Source of the DNA: Trueperaceae bacterium
GTDB lineage: Bacteria; Deinococcota; Deinococci; Deinococcales; Trueperaceae
DNA length: 64,000 nt
NCBI GenBank assembly: GCA_036381595.1
Contig: DASVCN010000027.1
Coordinates: forward strand, 62,001 to 126,000
Reading direction: 5' to 3'
The position numbers and the translations under genes are program-made. Shown piece after piece: positions 32,859 to 42,066 of this stretch (its first letter is position 1; each line of letters starts with the position of its first letter). The notes below the pieces were generated by a model. It was not told the DNA's origin. It did not search any database and saw only the letters and a program-made list of their open reading frames with translations.

Positions 32859-34635
32859 CTCCGGCTTGGACCGGTCCCGTCAGCTCGGCGACCTCGCTGC
32901 TGCGGACCAGCTCCGCGGCCAGAGCGTACGCCTCGCCTCGCGTCAGCTGCTCGTCGTTGCCCACCTGCAGGCCGTTTCCGATGGCAGCGAGGCCGGCTTC
33001 CGCGCATCGGCCCAGGTGGCAGGCCGCCAGCCGGGTGAGCTCTAGCGCTTCACCGTGGCTGAGGCCCCCTTCGGGCAGGCCGACCTTGGCGACCAGCTGC
33101 TGGCCGCCCAGAGGATCACCGAAGAACCTGTCGAGTACGTTGCTGAGCAGGTAGAGGTAGCTGAGCTGTGTCACCGGTTCGTCCAGGTTCGGGTCGTTGT
33201 CGTAGCCACCGACAGCCAGTCCGCGACTCAGCATGAGCCGGTAGGCCCGGTAGTGCGGGTGTCGGCTGGGCCCGACGGGTTCCCGTTCCACTAGCGGCGG
33301 GAGATAGGCCCCGCGCGCCAGCAGCAGGTCGCGCAACCCGGCGACGATCCGCGGGTCGGAGGCTACCTCGGCGGGCGACAGGCCATGATCGGCAGCGATC
33401 GCAGCTGCCAGTCCGACCGCTTCAGCTACGTTCATGCCGAAGGGAACGACCCGTGCGCTGGAGGCGGCGATCGGGTCGTAGCCGGCGCTCTTGCCAACGA
33501 CCCAGAGGCCGTCGGGGCGCAGCGGCACCGCGACGCAGAGTCGCACGCCGTACACGTCGGGCGCGCCGAAGACGTAGCCGGAATCGAACTGCGTCAGAAC
33601 CTGGACGTCGAGCGGGTAACCGCCCGCGGCGATCGCCTGATCGGTCACACGGTTGTCCAGCACGTCGTCCACGCTCAGGATGCAGCGGGCCTCGAGGTGA
33701 CGGCTCTCGCGGATGTACAGCCGGGGCGCGGCGCCGGCGTAGGTGGCGTCCTCGAAGCCCGGCAACTCCTCAGCGAGGTACTCGACGATCCGTGGGGCCT
33801 CCGCTTCGGCCCGAGCCCTGCCGTTGGCGATGCTCTGCGGATCGAAGGGGTCGATGCCGTGGATGAGGAGGGCGTTGACGAGAACGGTGCCGTCATCCTG
33901 CAGGCCAAGATTGAGACCACGCAGGCGCAAACCCCAGGTTCTCGGCTGATAGGCGGCAGGGTAACCGCCGAAGTGCCCCCACGCTACGCGATCGTCGATG
34001 CTGGCGTACGACCTTCCGCGGGCGCGTACCGCTTCGGACAGCGCCTGCCAATCGACTCCGTCGATGCGGAAGACGAGCGTGTCCACCATCCGTTCATCCA
34101 GCCCGATAGAGGAGAAGCCGACGCTGAAGGGTGCGCCAGCCGCGGCGGCGAACTCCATCTCGGCGGTGCCGTCCACGACCTGAGCGGCCGGGTAGGCGAC
34201 CCCGCCGCTGGCGACACCGGTGACCGTTCCGGCGGCGACCACGGGCGTGATCGGCTCGGCGTCCAGCCTCACTTTCACCCCGGCGTCCGTGAGGAGCCGG
34301 GCGAAGGCCGCCTCGGCCCGCTCGACGTCGAACGAGTGGCCGCCCCCGACCAGCTCCCACCAGCGCGCGAACAGCCCCTGCTGCAGGTTGACGGGCTGAG
34401 TGCGCAGGTCGAGGACGTTCAACTGTCCCAGGACGAACAGGCCGCCCAGGCGCTCGTCCTCGCTGAGCAGCAGCGTCTCGGCTCCCGCCTCGGCCGCCGC
34501 GACCGCTGCCGCGATCGCCTCCGGTTCGGAACCCACCACGATTACGTCGTAGCCGCCCAGCTCCTGCATGGTCGCCTGAGCGAGAGCGGCCCCGGCCAGA
34601 AGCGCCAGCAGCAACGCGACAATTGCGGCCCTCAC
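32851..34635 (-). CDS. Exported FAD-dependent oxidoreductase
   Basis: A 594-residue flavoprotein of the FAD_oxidored type. A clear Sec signal peptide (RAAIVALLLALLAGAALAQA) precedes the dinucleotide-binding fold YDVIVVGSEPEAIAAAVAAAEAG near 29-51, so the enzyme should act outside the cytoplasm; the GxGxxG is modified to GSEPEA. The substrate is unknown. GTG 34635 overlaps the stop of the GT28 gene as GTGA. Its last residues lie just past the 33-base repeats. Export of a folded flavoprotein without a twin-arginine motif is unusual. Confidence 0.75.
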   Translation of the reverse strand: MRAAIVALLLALLAGAALAQATMQELGGYDVIVVGSEPEAIAAAVAAAEAGAETLLLSEDERLGGLFVLGQLNVLDLRTQPVNLQQGLFARWWELVGGGHSFDVERAEAAFARLLTDAGVKVRLDAEPITPVVAAGTVTGVASGGVAYPAAQVVDGTAEMEFAAAAGAPFSVGFSSIGLDERMVDTLVFRIDGVDWQALSEAVRARGRSYASIDDRVAWGHFGGYPAAYQPRTWGLRLRGLNLGLQDDGTVLVNALLIHGIDPFDPQSIANGRARAEAEAPRIVEYLAEELPGFEDATYAGAAPRLYIRESRHLEARCILSVDDVLDNRVTDQAIAAGGYPLDVQVLTQFDSGYVFGAPDVYGVRLCVAVPLRPDGLWVVGKSAGYDPIAASSARVVPFGMNVAEAVGLAAAIAADHGLSPAEVASDPRIVAGLRDLLLARGAYLPPLVEREPVGPSRHPHYRAYRLMLSRGLAVGGYDNDPNLDEPVTQLSYLYLLSNVLDRFFGDPLGGQQLVAKVGLPEGGLSHGEALELTRLAACHLGRCAEAGLAAIGNGLQVGNDEQLTRGEAYALAAELVRSSEVAELTGPVQAGDR

Positions 34636-35783
34636 CGGCTGCCCCCGACGGGGACGCCCTCGAGCAGCTCGGTCACGATCCTCGGCGCTGCGTCCGGGCG
34701 GCCTAACCTGCGGGCCGCTTCGCTCATCGCCCGACGCCTCTCGGCATCCCCGAAGAAGCGACCGAGCTTCAGCTCGAGGGTGCTGAGCGGGTCGAGCCGC
34801 ATGCCGGCGCCATGCTCCAGCAGATAGTTCGCGTTCGCCTCCTCCTGCAAGGGGTAGGGATCCACCACGGCGAACGGGAGGCCTGCGGCGAGCGCTTCGC
34901 TGGTTGTGAGTCCACCCGGCTTGCCGATGATCAGGTCGGCGGCGGCCATCAGGCGGGGGATCTCCTCTGAGTAGCCCACCACCTCGAACGACACCAGCCC
35001 CTGAGCGTCGGCAACCGCCTTGCGGGCGCGCTGCAGCAGTTCCGGGGTGCGTCCGCAGACGATGATCGCGTGCAGGTGGCAGCGCAGGCCGCGGAGCCGC
35101 TCGAGCATGTTGCCGAGGACCTGCGCTCCCATGCCGCCCGCCATCACCAGGACCAGGTCGCGGTCCAGCTGGAGAGCCAGCCTCCGCCGCGCCTCCTCCT
35201 TGCTCTCGAGCGAGCGGAAGCGACTGTCGATGGGTATCCCGGTTACCCTCACTCGTTCGGACTTCACGCCCAGCGACACCAGATGCGCCCGCACTTCGTC
35301 GGCGGCGACGAAGTAGCGGTTCACCTCGGCCTGCAACCAGAGCCGGTGAGCGGCGAAGTCGGTGACGACCACCGCCTGCGGCCCGGGAAGCTTGTGCCCC
35401 AGAGTGCTGAGGATCTCTGCCGGCAGGAAATGGGTATGGACCAGCAGATCGGGCTTGTAGCCGGCGATGGTGCGAGGCAGGTGATAGGAGATGAGCCGGG
35501 TCAGCCGCGAACGCAACCGCAGATGCCGCAGGCGGGTCCGTTGCGGACCGCGGTCGAGCCGCTTCCCGAGCCAGTCGACCAGATCGGGGGCGGTGCGAAC
35601 GAGATCGAAGTACGCCTGCCGGTAGAGGCGTCGGAAGGGAACGGTGGTGTAGTCGAGGAGGTCGACGTGGAGCGTTTCGGTGTGGCGTGCCGCGAAGGCA
35701 GCTTCGAGCGCCCGTCCTGCTGCGACGTGCCCGCCTCCGATGGATGCGGAGGTGATCAGCACACGATCAGGGGGGCCAGGCAC
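34632..35783 (-). CDS. GT28 glycolipid synthase-like glycosyltransferase
   Basis: A 383-residue GT28 enzyme resembling MGDG synthases and processive diacylglycerol glucosyltransferases, which build membrane glycolipids. It opens RVLITSASIGGGHVAAGRALE, has the lipid-acceptor-like N-domain, and carries GGMGAQVLG and GKPGGLTTSEALAAGLPF in the donor-binding C-domain. Glycolipids are abundant in Deinococcota. GTG 35783 is six bases after TAGACT (leaderless layout). Coupled to the exported flavoprotein. MurG-like activity is less likely. Confidence 0.83.
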   Translation of the reverse strand: MPGPPDRVLITSASIGGGHVAAGRALEAAFAARHTETLHVDLLDYTTVPFRRLYRQAYFDLVRTAPDLVDWLGKRLDRGPQRTRLRHLRLRSRLTRLISYHLPRTIAGYKPDLLVHTHFLPAEILSTLGHKLPGPQAVVVTDFAAHRLWLQAEVNRYFVAADEVRAHLVSLGVKSERVRVTGIPIDSRFRSLESKEEARRRLALQLDRDLVLVMAGGMGAQVLGNMLERLRGLRCHLHAIIVCGRTPELLQRARKAVADAQGLVSFEVVGYSEEIPRLMAAADLIIGKPGGLTTSEALAAGLPFAVVDPYPLQEEANANYLLEHGAGMRLDPLSTLELKLGRFFGDAERRRAMSEAARRLGRPDAAPRIVTELLEGVPVGGSR

Positions 35784-35789
35784 GGTGGA

Positions 35790-35795
35790 AGTCTA
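35790..35795 (-). promoter_or_regulatory. -10 box, leaderless start of the GT28 gene
   Basis: TAGACT on the minus strand, 6 bases before GTG 35783. Confidence 0.5.
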
Positions 35796-35883
35796 TCAGC
35801 CAGGACTTCACCTTCAGGAGCGAGAATGCCTCATGGAGGTCATATCTGGGCGGTGGTAGCATGGCGCGACTAAGGAGGTCCCG

Positions 35884-36948
35884 ATGCGCGTCCTGATGGC
35901 GCTGATTCCACTTCTCCTCTTGGCCGCCTGCGTCCCCGAAGGGCAGCCGAGACTCCATGAGATCGTCCTCTACGGTGCCGAGAACGCGCGCATCAGCTAC
36001 CTCTACGGTGCCCCCACAAGCTTGATGCTGGGAGAAAGGGAGATAGCGCTGGAGCGTGGTTCCGCCGAGTCGGCGGACCCGCTCGCTCTCGCCGAAGCGC
36101 TCGCCATCGACGGGGAGCCGTACCTTCGTGAAGCGGTAGCGCCTCTGGGGGCGCCGCCTACTCAGGTGAGCCCGCTCGCGAGGAGCAGCGACCTGCTGGT
36201 CCGGGTGTTCGAGGACACCGGCCCGATCGTCTACTACGACGGGCGGATGTGGTTCACCCTGCTGGGGGATGGTCGTGAGGGCATGAACACCAGGGTCGTT
36301 CCGCGCCCCCGTATCGGCGCACTGAGAGGGGTCGGCGACCTGACCCGCGCCGAGGCCGACGCGCTCAGCGCCTACCTGGAGGAGAAGGGACCCGTCGCCG
36401 TGACCCTGCTTGACCAGATCCCTGCCAGGCGACGGAGCGCCGACGGGGTCGAGGAGTATCTGCGGACCGGACTCTTCCTCCAGACGGACTTCGACGTCAG
36501 CACCGCCTCCCAACCTCGACGCCAGCGGCAGGAGGTGGTGTGGGAAGTGATGGCCCAGGGGAACCAGGCCGTCGGCTTCGAGCAGCAGAGCTTCTTCCTC
36601 GTCCGCGATCAGGCGACCCTGCTCAGCCTCTGGAACAGGGCGCACGGTTCACAACTCCAGGTGCCACCCGTACCCGATGCTGATTTCTCGCGCGAAACCG
36701 TGGTCGCCCTGTTCCTGGGCACCAAGCCCACGGGCGGCTACGCCATCGAGGTCGAGAGAGTATCGCTGGTCGACGGCGACCTGTTCATCGACGTCGCGAT
36801 ACGTGAGCCCGGGGCCGGTGCCATCACCACGCAGGCCATCACCAGCCCCTGGGTGATGGTGCGGATACTGAGGGGCGGCATAGACACGGCCTGGATTCGG
36901 GAGGCGGGAAGCGAGAGGCTGATAGGCGCGGCCGTTCCCTCCCTCTAG
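35884..36948 (+). CDS. Lipoprotein with C-terminal PrcB-like domain
   Basis: A 354-residue predicted lipoprotein. The signal peptide ends in a lipobox LLAAC with the lipidated Cys at about 18. The middle has no recognisable domain; the last 110 or so residues (FFLVRDQATLLSLWN ... VALFLGTKPTGGYAIEVERV ... TQAITSPWVMVRI) match the PrcB C-terminal domain, known from a treponemal protease complex. It may be a surface protein-binding or inhibitor module. AGGAGG precedes ATG 35884. Confidence 0.7.
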   Translation: MRVLMALIPLLLLAACVPEGQPRLHEIVLYGAENARISYLYGAPTSLMLGEREIALERGSAESADPLALAEALAIDGEPYLREAVAPLGAPPTQVSPLARSSDLLVRVFEDTGPIVYYDGRMWFTLLGDGREGMNTRVVPRPRIGALRGVGDLTRAEADALSAYLEEKGPVAVTLLDQIPARRRSADGVEEYLRTGLFLQTDFDVSTASQPRRQRQEVVWEVMAQGNQAVGFEQQSFFLVRDQATLLSLWNRAHGSQLQVPPVPDADFSRETVVALFLGTKPTGGYAIEVERVSLVDGDLFIDVAIREPGAGAITTQAITSPWVMVRILRGGIDTAWIREAGSERLIGAAVPSL

Positions 36949-37057
36949 GCGAACGCCGGCTGTCGCCTCGGGGACCGGCTACTGCCGGGTGGCGCGTTCA
37001 CCGTCCTCTCCGTCCGCCAGCCGCCGCTGCATCTCCTCACCGGCGCCTGCCTTGGGC

Positions 37058-38206
37058 TCAGGTGAGCGAATGCGGATCGAAGAGCCGCCCGTACTCCTCG
37101 CCGGCATAGCGGTCGGTCATGCCGGCCAGGTAATCGGTTACCGAACGGACCAGGCCGCGCTTCTCGACGGTGGCCCGGATCTCCTCCGGGAGCATGTCAG
37201 GCGTCTCCACGTACGCTTCGAAGATCCGCTCCAGGATATGGTCGGCCTTCCTGGTCATCCTTATAAGACGGAAGTGGAAGTAGAAGTTATCGTAGAGGAA
37301 CCCTTTGAGTTCCGCCAGTTCGCTCTTCAGACCCGGGCTGTTGGAGACGAGCTTGGTGGGAGCGTCACGGACGTCCTCCAGAGTAGTGACGCCTGCAGCC
37401 TGCAGGGTCTCGTCGGTGTGCCGTATGGCGTCTTCGATCATCAGCCCCAGCAGCTCCCGGATCAGGGTGTAGCGGCCGAAGCGGTTGAACGAAGCGGCGT
37501 TCAACCCCAGTTTCGCCATCAGACGGCCAACCACCGGCACCTCGGCTATCTGCTGCGGGGTCAGGTGTCCCGAACGCAGGCCGTCATCCAGATCGTGCGC
37601 GTTGTAGGCGAGTTCATCGGCGATGTTCACCACCTGCGCTTCGAGGCTCGGTTGTTTGTCGGGCTCCCAGTCGCTGTCCGGCAGGTCGTACTCGGTCTCG
37701 TGCTTCATGATCCCCTCGAGCGTCTCCCAGGTCAGATTGAGTCCGGGGAAGTCGGGGTACCGCTGTTCGATCTGGGTGACGATCCGCAGGCTCTGCTTGT
37801 TGTGGTCGAAGCCTCCGGCATCCTGGGCGAGTCGGTCGAGGCTGCTCTCCCCGGCGTGCCCGAACGGGGGGTGCCCGAGGTCGTGAGCGAGGGCGATCGT
37901 CTCGGCCAGGTCCTCGTTGAGGCCCAGCGCCCGGGAGACAGCCTTCGCCACCTGCGCCACTTCGAGGGTATGGGTCAGACGGGTCCGGTAGTAGTCGCCC
38001 TCGTAGTTGACGAAGACCTGCGTCTTGTACTCGAGTCGTCGGAACGCACTGGTGTGGATGACCCGGTCACGGTCCTTCTGGAAAGCGGTGCGGTAGAGGC
38101 TTTCCTCCTCCGGGTGCACGCGGCCGCGAGATCCGTCGGCGAAACAGGCGTAGGGCGCAAGCGTCTTCCGCTCGTTCTGCTCGAGTTTCTCTCGCGTGAA
38201 CAGCAT
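37058..38206 (-). CDS. dgt: dGTPase-like HD triphosphohydrolase
   Basis: A 382-residue HD-domain deoxynucleoside triphosphohydrolase, which cleaves dNTPs to the nucleoside and triphosphate and so controls dNTP pools. The family signature RDRVIHTSAFRRLEYKTQVF is at about 46-65; RLTHTLEVAQVA, LAHDLGHPPFGHAGE (HD pair) and ADELAYNAHDLDDG supply the metal ligands. ATG 38206 lies nine bases after TAGGAT. Convergent with the lipoprotein gene. The plus-strand frame across this gene is a shadow. Confidence 0.93.
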   Translation of the reverse strand: MLFTREKLEQNERKTLAPYACFADGSRGRVHPEEESLYRTAFQKDRDRVIHTSAFRRLEYKTQVFVNYEGDYYRTRLTHTLEVAQVAKAVSRALGLNEDLAETIALAHDLGHPPFGHAGESSLDRLAQDAGGFDHNKQSLRIVTQIEQRYPDFPGLNLTWETLEGIMKHETEYDLPDSDWEPDKQPSLEAQVVNIADELAYNAHDLDDGLRSGHLTPQQIAEVPVVGRLMAKLGLNAASFNRFGRYTLIRELLGLMIEDAIRHTDETLQAAGVTTLEDVRDAPTKLVSNSPGLKSELAELKGFLYDNFYFHFRLIRMTRKADHILERIFEAYVETPDMLPEEIRATVEKRGLVRSVTDYLAGMTDRYAGEEYGRLFDPHSLT

Positions 38207-38215
38207 AGGAGCGCT

Positions 38216-38221
38216 ATCCTA
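38216..38221 (-). promoter_or_regulatory. -10 box of dgt
   Basis: TAGGAT on the minus strand, 9 bases before ATG 38206; leader absent or a few bases. Confidence 0.35.
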
Positions 38222-38275
38222 ACACTTCGTCCCCCGCCTTCCCGGGGAAGCGGCGTGCCAGACGAAAGGATCCCG

Positions 38276-39061
38276 ATGCCGGACCTGCGCGACCAACTCG
38301 ACTTCGCCATCGCCACCGCCCAGGAGGCCGGCCGGCTCACTCTCGGATACTTCCAGGCTGACCTGGCGACGGAGTTCAAGGAGGACCTGTCACCTGTCAC
38401 CATCGCCGACAGGAAGGCGGAGGAGCGCATACGCCTCCGGATCGAGTCGCGCTACCCGGGACACGGCATGGTGGGCGAGGAGTTCGGTGAATCGTCTGCC
38501 GGCGCTTCGCATCGTTGGTTGATCGACCCCATCGACGGCACGCGGGCGTTCGTTCGGGGCGTACCCCTCTACGCGGTGTTGTTGGCCCTCGAGGTGGATG
38601 GCCGGGTGGAGGTCGGGGTGGCGGACTTCCCGGCCCTGGGGGAGACTCTCTGGGCGGCACGGGGCGAGGGCTGCTACTGGAACGGACGCCGCTGCCGGGT
38701 GCGCGACACGGGATCGCTCCGCGAATCGGTGGTGGCTTTCACGGGAGCCGCCTCGTTCGCGCGGCACGGCAGGGAAGAGGTCTGGCAGCGGTTCCAGAGG
38801 CTGACTTCGTACCAGGCAGGCTGGTCGGACGCCTACGGCCATGCTCTCGTCGCCAGCGGACGCCTCGAACTCATGCTCGACCCGGTGATGAACCCTTGGG
38901 ACTGCGGCCCGTTCCCGGTCCTCCTCGAGGAGGCCGGTGGGTACTTCGGCAACTGGTCCGGCGAACGCACCATCTATGGTGGCGAGGCGCTGTCGACCAC
39001 CTCGCTGCTCCTCGCGGAGGTCCTCGCTCAGATCGATGAGGCGTCACAGGCCCAAGGATGA
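38276..39061 (+). CDS. hisN: Inositol-monophosphatase-family phosphatase, HisN-like
   Basis: A 261-residue Mg-dependent phosphatase. The first metal Glu is in VGEEFGE near 68, IDPIDGTRAFVRG near 84-96 is the family signature, and the third site is in NPWDCGPFPVLL near 205. The variant signature DGTRAFVRG is typical of HisN-type histidinol-phosphate phosphatases, so a role in histidine synthesis is likely; hisD is in this window but 22 kb away. ATG 38276 follows AAAGGA; the open frame upstream is antisense to dgt. Confidence 0.8.
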   Translation: MPDLRDQLDFAIATAQEAGRLTLGYFQADLATEFKEDLSPVTIADRKAEERIRLRIESRYPGHGMVGEEFGESSAGASHRWLIDPIDGTRAFVRGVPLYAVLLALEVDGRVEVGVADFPALGETLWAARGEGCYWNGRRCRVRDTGSLRESVVAFTGAASFARHGREEVWQRFQRLTSYQAGWSDAYGHALVASGRLELMLDPVMNPWDCGPFPVLLEEAGGYFGNWSGERTIYGGEALSTTSLLLAEVLAQIDEASQAQG

Positions 39062-39298
39062 CGCGCTCCAATTCGTTCTCGGCGACGACCTCGCTTGCGC
39101 AGTCGGCACGACCTGGCGTTCGAAACGCACCTGTTCTACTGAGGCGGTAGCGCCCGAAGGCGGTGCGGGTTGAACCTGGGGAAAACCGGCCGCGCGCCTA
39201 TACTGGAAGAACTCGAACGCCTACTCGTGCAGCGGAGAGGGTGCGCGGTCGAGCCGCCAACCGATCGCTGCGCGAGCGAGACAGGAGGGACGACACCG

Positions 39299-40741
39299 AT
39301 GCGACGCCCCAAACTACTCCTGCTGTTCCCGCTCGTGATCCTTCTGATTCACCCCCCTGCTCTCGGCCAGGAGGCCGACTGGGACTGGAGCTCACGGGTG
39401 GCTTCGTCAGCAGGCGACTCCGAGGAGTTCCTCGCCGCCTCGAGCGAAGATCCCATGCGCTGGCCGGAAGGTTTCAGCTATGCCGAGAGCAGCGACCTGG
39501 AGCTTGGCCGCGACGCTGCGCATGCAGCCCAGATCGTGGGACTCAGGTTCACCGACCTCGCAATACCGCCCGGAGCGCAGATCGAACGCGCGGTCGTGGA
39601 ATTCACGGCTGACGCCGCCAACTCGGGTGCCGTGACCGTGACGGTGCGAGCCCAGGATGCGGTGGAGACCGAACCGTTCATCCAGGACCGGGACGGTCAG
39701 GGTAGCTTCGACCTGACCGGCAGAGCGGCCTCCGCGGAGGGCCAGGTCTGGAGTCCGGAGGCGTGGACCGCGGGCGAAAGCTATACGACCCCCGACATCT
39801 CCGGACTGCTGCAAGGGGTAGTAGACAAGGACGGGTGGGAGGCCGGGGGTTCGGTGGTCCTGCTCTTCAGCCCGTCCGGGGGCGACGGCCTTCGGTCGGC
39901 CCACGCCTACGACAGCAACCCGCAGTTGGCGCCCAGGCTGCTCATCTCGTTGGGCGGCGGCGCAGAGGGAGCCGGACCGGAACCCGCCCAGGCCGATGAG
40001 CGTCAGGAACCCGCCCAGGCCGATGAGCGTGAGCAGCCCGCTCAGGCTGAGGATGCTCAGGAACCCGCCCGCCCGGCCCAACCGGAACCGGCCACGCCCC
40101 AGGAGGCCGAGGAGCCTATCCAGCCCGAACAGCTGCCGCCCGGCGACGCCGAGGAGGCGCGGCAGGAGGCGCCTGAATCCGAGCCGCAGCCTGAGCGGGC
40201 ACGGGAACCTGCGGAGGAGCAGGCGGTGCCCGAAGTCGAGGTCGAGCCTGTTGATCCCGATCCGATCATCCCGCCGGCCCCGGCCTACGAGGCACCCTCC
40301 GTCTGGCCAGGTCCCGTCGAGGGGGAAGGGCAGAGGATGGCGCAGCAGCCCGCTGCCGAACCGCCGCGGGAGGAGACGCCGAGCGTCACGCTGGACGAGC
40401 CCAGGCGCGCCCGCTTCGCGCTGGTCCCGAACTTCCCTGGTGGCCTGAGGGGCAGCGTCCTCCTCTCCGATTACGGAGGCGGCGTCACCGTGGTGACGGT
40501 GTTCCTGGAGAATCCCGACCCCGCGGTCACCTACGCAGCCTCCCTCAGGCAGGGGGCATGCGGCGCCGCTGGCCCACGGCTGGTCGACCTCGAGCCCATC
40601 CCTGGAGATCAGGCGTTCAGCACCAGCCTCCTGAGCCTCGGGTACGAAGAACTCCTGAGCAGCGCGTACAACGTGACGATCCAGAGGGCGACCGGTGGTT
40701 TCGTCCGGATCGCGGCATGCGGCCGGATCGGCTCAGGATGA
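39299..40741 (+). CDS. Secreted multidomain protein with Glu/Pro/Gln-rich linker
   Basis: A 480-residue exported protein of unknown function. A signal peptide (LLLLFPLVILLIHPPALG) is followed by a beta-rich domain (about 24-215) like the DNRLRE-type modules of surface proteins (GLRFTDLAIPPGAQIERAVVEFTAD). Then comes a low-complexity linker of about 140 residues rich in Glu, Pro, Gln and Ala, including a nine-residue repeat (EPAQADERQ). The C-terminal domain of about 110 residues has two Cys that could form a disulfide. AGGAGG lies ten bases before ATG 39299; TATACT at 39199-39204 may be the -10, giving a 90-base leader. Confidence 0.65.
   Translation: MRRPKLLLLFPLVILLIHPPALGQEADWDWSSRVASSAGDSEEFLAASSEDPMRWPEGFSYAESSDLELGRDAAHAAQIVGLRFTDLAIPPGAQIERAVVEFTADAANSGAVTVTVRAQDAVETEPFIQDRDGQGSFDLTGRAASAEGQVWSPEAWTAGESYTTPDISGLLQGVVDKDGWEAGGSVVLLFSPSGGDGLRSAHAYDSNPQLAPRLLISLGGGAEGAGPEPAQADERQEPAQADEREQPAQAEDAQEPARPAQPEPATPQEAEEPIQPEQLPPGDAEEARQEAPESEPQPERAREPAEEQAVPEVEVEPVDPDPIIPPAPAYEAPSVWPGPVEGEGQRMAQQPAAEPPREETPSVTLDEPRRARFALVPNFPGGLRGSVLLSDYGGGVTVVTVFLENPDPAVTYAASLRQGACGAAGPRLVDLEPIPGDQAFSTSLLSLGYEELLSSAYNVTIQRATGGFVRIAACGRIGSG
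39979..40030 (+). repeat. 27-base tandem repeat in the linker
   Basis: Two 25-base identical units start at 39979 and 40006, a 27-base (nine-codon) period, followed by degenerate copies up to about 40057. They encode EPAQADERQ-like units of the surface protein's linker. Confidence 0.75.
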
Positions 40742-40778
40742 CGTTGCACGGGCGGACGAGGGCCGGCGGGTGAGTGGA

Positions 40779-40784
40779 TAGACT
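40779..40784 (+). promoter_or_regulatory. -10 box, leaderless start of ispG
   Basis: TAGACT on the plus strand, 7 bases before ATG 40792; no ribosome site. Confidence 0.55.
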
Positions 40785-40791
40785 GGACCCG

Positions 40792-42033
40792 ATGAGCGAA
40801 TACCCGCGGCGAGAGACGGTCACGGTACGGATCGGCGGAGTGCCGGTAGGTAGCGGCCACCCTGTGGTCGTCCAGTCGATGACCAATACCGACACGGCCG
40901 ATGCAGCGGCGACAGCGAGGCAGGTAGCGGAGCTCGCGGCGGCGGGCAGCGAGCTGGTTCGCATCACCGTCAACACGCCGGCTGCCGCGCAGGCGGTACC
41001 AGAGATACGGAACCGCCTCGACGACCAGGGTGTCTCGGTGCCGCTGGTGGGCGACTTCCACTACAACGGCCACCAGCTCCTCACGAGTTTCCCCGGGATG
41101 GCGGCGGCTCTAGCGAAGTACCGCATCAACCCCGGGAACGTGGGTGTGGGCAAGCGGCACGACGAGAACTTCCTCACCATCATCGACGTCGCCCGTGAGT
41201 TCGACCGGCCCGTACGCATCGGCGTGAACTGGGGCTCGCTCGACAGCTCGCTGCTGACCCGGCTGATGGATGAGAATGCCGCTCTGGCCCAACCGCGCGA
41301 GGCCGGTGAGGTCATGGTCGAGGCGATGGTCAGGTCGGCACTGCTCTCGGCCGAGCTGGCCGAGTCTCGAGGGCTGGGGCACGACAGGATCGTCCTCTCG
41401 GCGAAAGTGAGCCGAGTGCCGGAACTGTGGCGGGTCTATCGGGAGCTGGCTACCCGCTGCGACTATCCGCTGCATCTGGGGCTCACTGAGGCGGGGATGG
41501 GCACCAAGGGCGCGGTGGCGAGCAGCGCCGCCCTCTCTGTCCTGCTGGCCGAAGGGATCGGAGACACCATCCGGGTCTCGCTCACCCCCGATCCAGGAGC
41601 ACCTCGGGAGCGCGAGGTGGAGATCGCGCAGGAGATTCTCCAGGCACTGGAGCTCAGGTCGTTCGCTCCCACCGTGACAGCCTGCCCAGGCTGCGGCCGC
41701 ACGACCTCGACCCTCTTCCAGGAGATGGCCCGGGACATCCAGGCCTACCTGAAGGCGCAGATGCCCACCTGGCGAAGCCGCTATCCCGGCGTCGAGGAGA
41801 TGCGAGTGGCCGTGATGGGGTGTGTGGTGAACGGCCCGGGCGAATCCCGTCACGCCGACATCGGGATCTCCCTGCCTGGCACGGGAGAGTCTCCCAGGGC
41901 GCCCGTCTACCGGGACGGGAAGCTGGTGAAGACGCTCCAGGGCGACGACATTGCCGCAGAGTTCAATGCGATGGTCGAAGAGTACGTCCGCGAGCGGTAC
42001 GGCGAACGGGCAGCCGCGGCCAGCGACAGCTGA
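40792..42033 (+). CDS. ispG: 4-hydroxy-3-methylbut-2-enyl diphosphate synthase
   Basis: A 413-residue IspG (GcpE), the iron-sulfur enzyme that makes HMBPP in the non-mevalonate isoprenoid pathway, here feeding menaquinone and carotenoid side chains. The TIM-barrel part opens [24 protein letters not shown]; the 4Fe-4S ligands are in CPGCGRT and GCVVNGPGE. This is the longer two-domain bacterial form with an insert between the Cys motifs. I chose ATG 40792, seven bases after TAGACT, over the GTG six codons upstream. Confidence 0.95.
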   Translation: MSEYPRRETVTVRIGGVPVGSGHPVVVQSMTNTDTADAAATARQVAELAAAGSELVRITVNTPAAAQAVPEIRNRLDDQGVSVPLVGDFHYNGHQLLTSFPGMAAALAKYRINPGNVGVGKRHDENFLTIIDVAREFDRPVRIGVNWGSLDSSLLTRLMDENAALAQPREAGEVMVEAMVRSALLSAELAESRGLGHDRIVLSAKVSRVPELWRVYRELATRCDYPLHLGLTEAGMGTKGAVASSAALSVLLAEGIGDTIRVSLTPDPGAPREREVEIAQEILQALELRSFAPTVTACPGCGRTTSTLFQEMARDIQAYLKAQMPTWRSRYPGVEEMRVAVMGCVVNGPGESRHADIGISLPGTGESPRAPVYRDGKLVKTLQGDDIAAEFNAMVEEYVRERYGERAAAASDS

Positions 42034-42066
42034 ACTGCTCGCGGCGAGACCGCCAGGGCAGGCAGG

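Noticed and set aside
33385-34827. 480-codon plus-strand frame opposite the FAD oxidoreductase
   Set aside because: Antisense shadow; the minus-strand gene has a signal peptide and FAD fold.
36989-38275. Long plus-strand open frame running into the HisN-like gene
   Set aside because: It is antisense to the whole dgt gene; dgt has all family motifs, and the plus frame shows none. GC-rich codon use keeps antisense frames open here.
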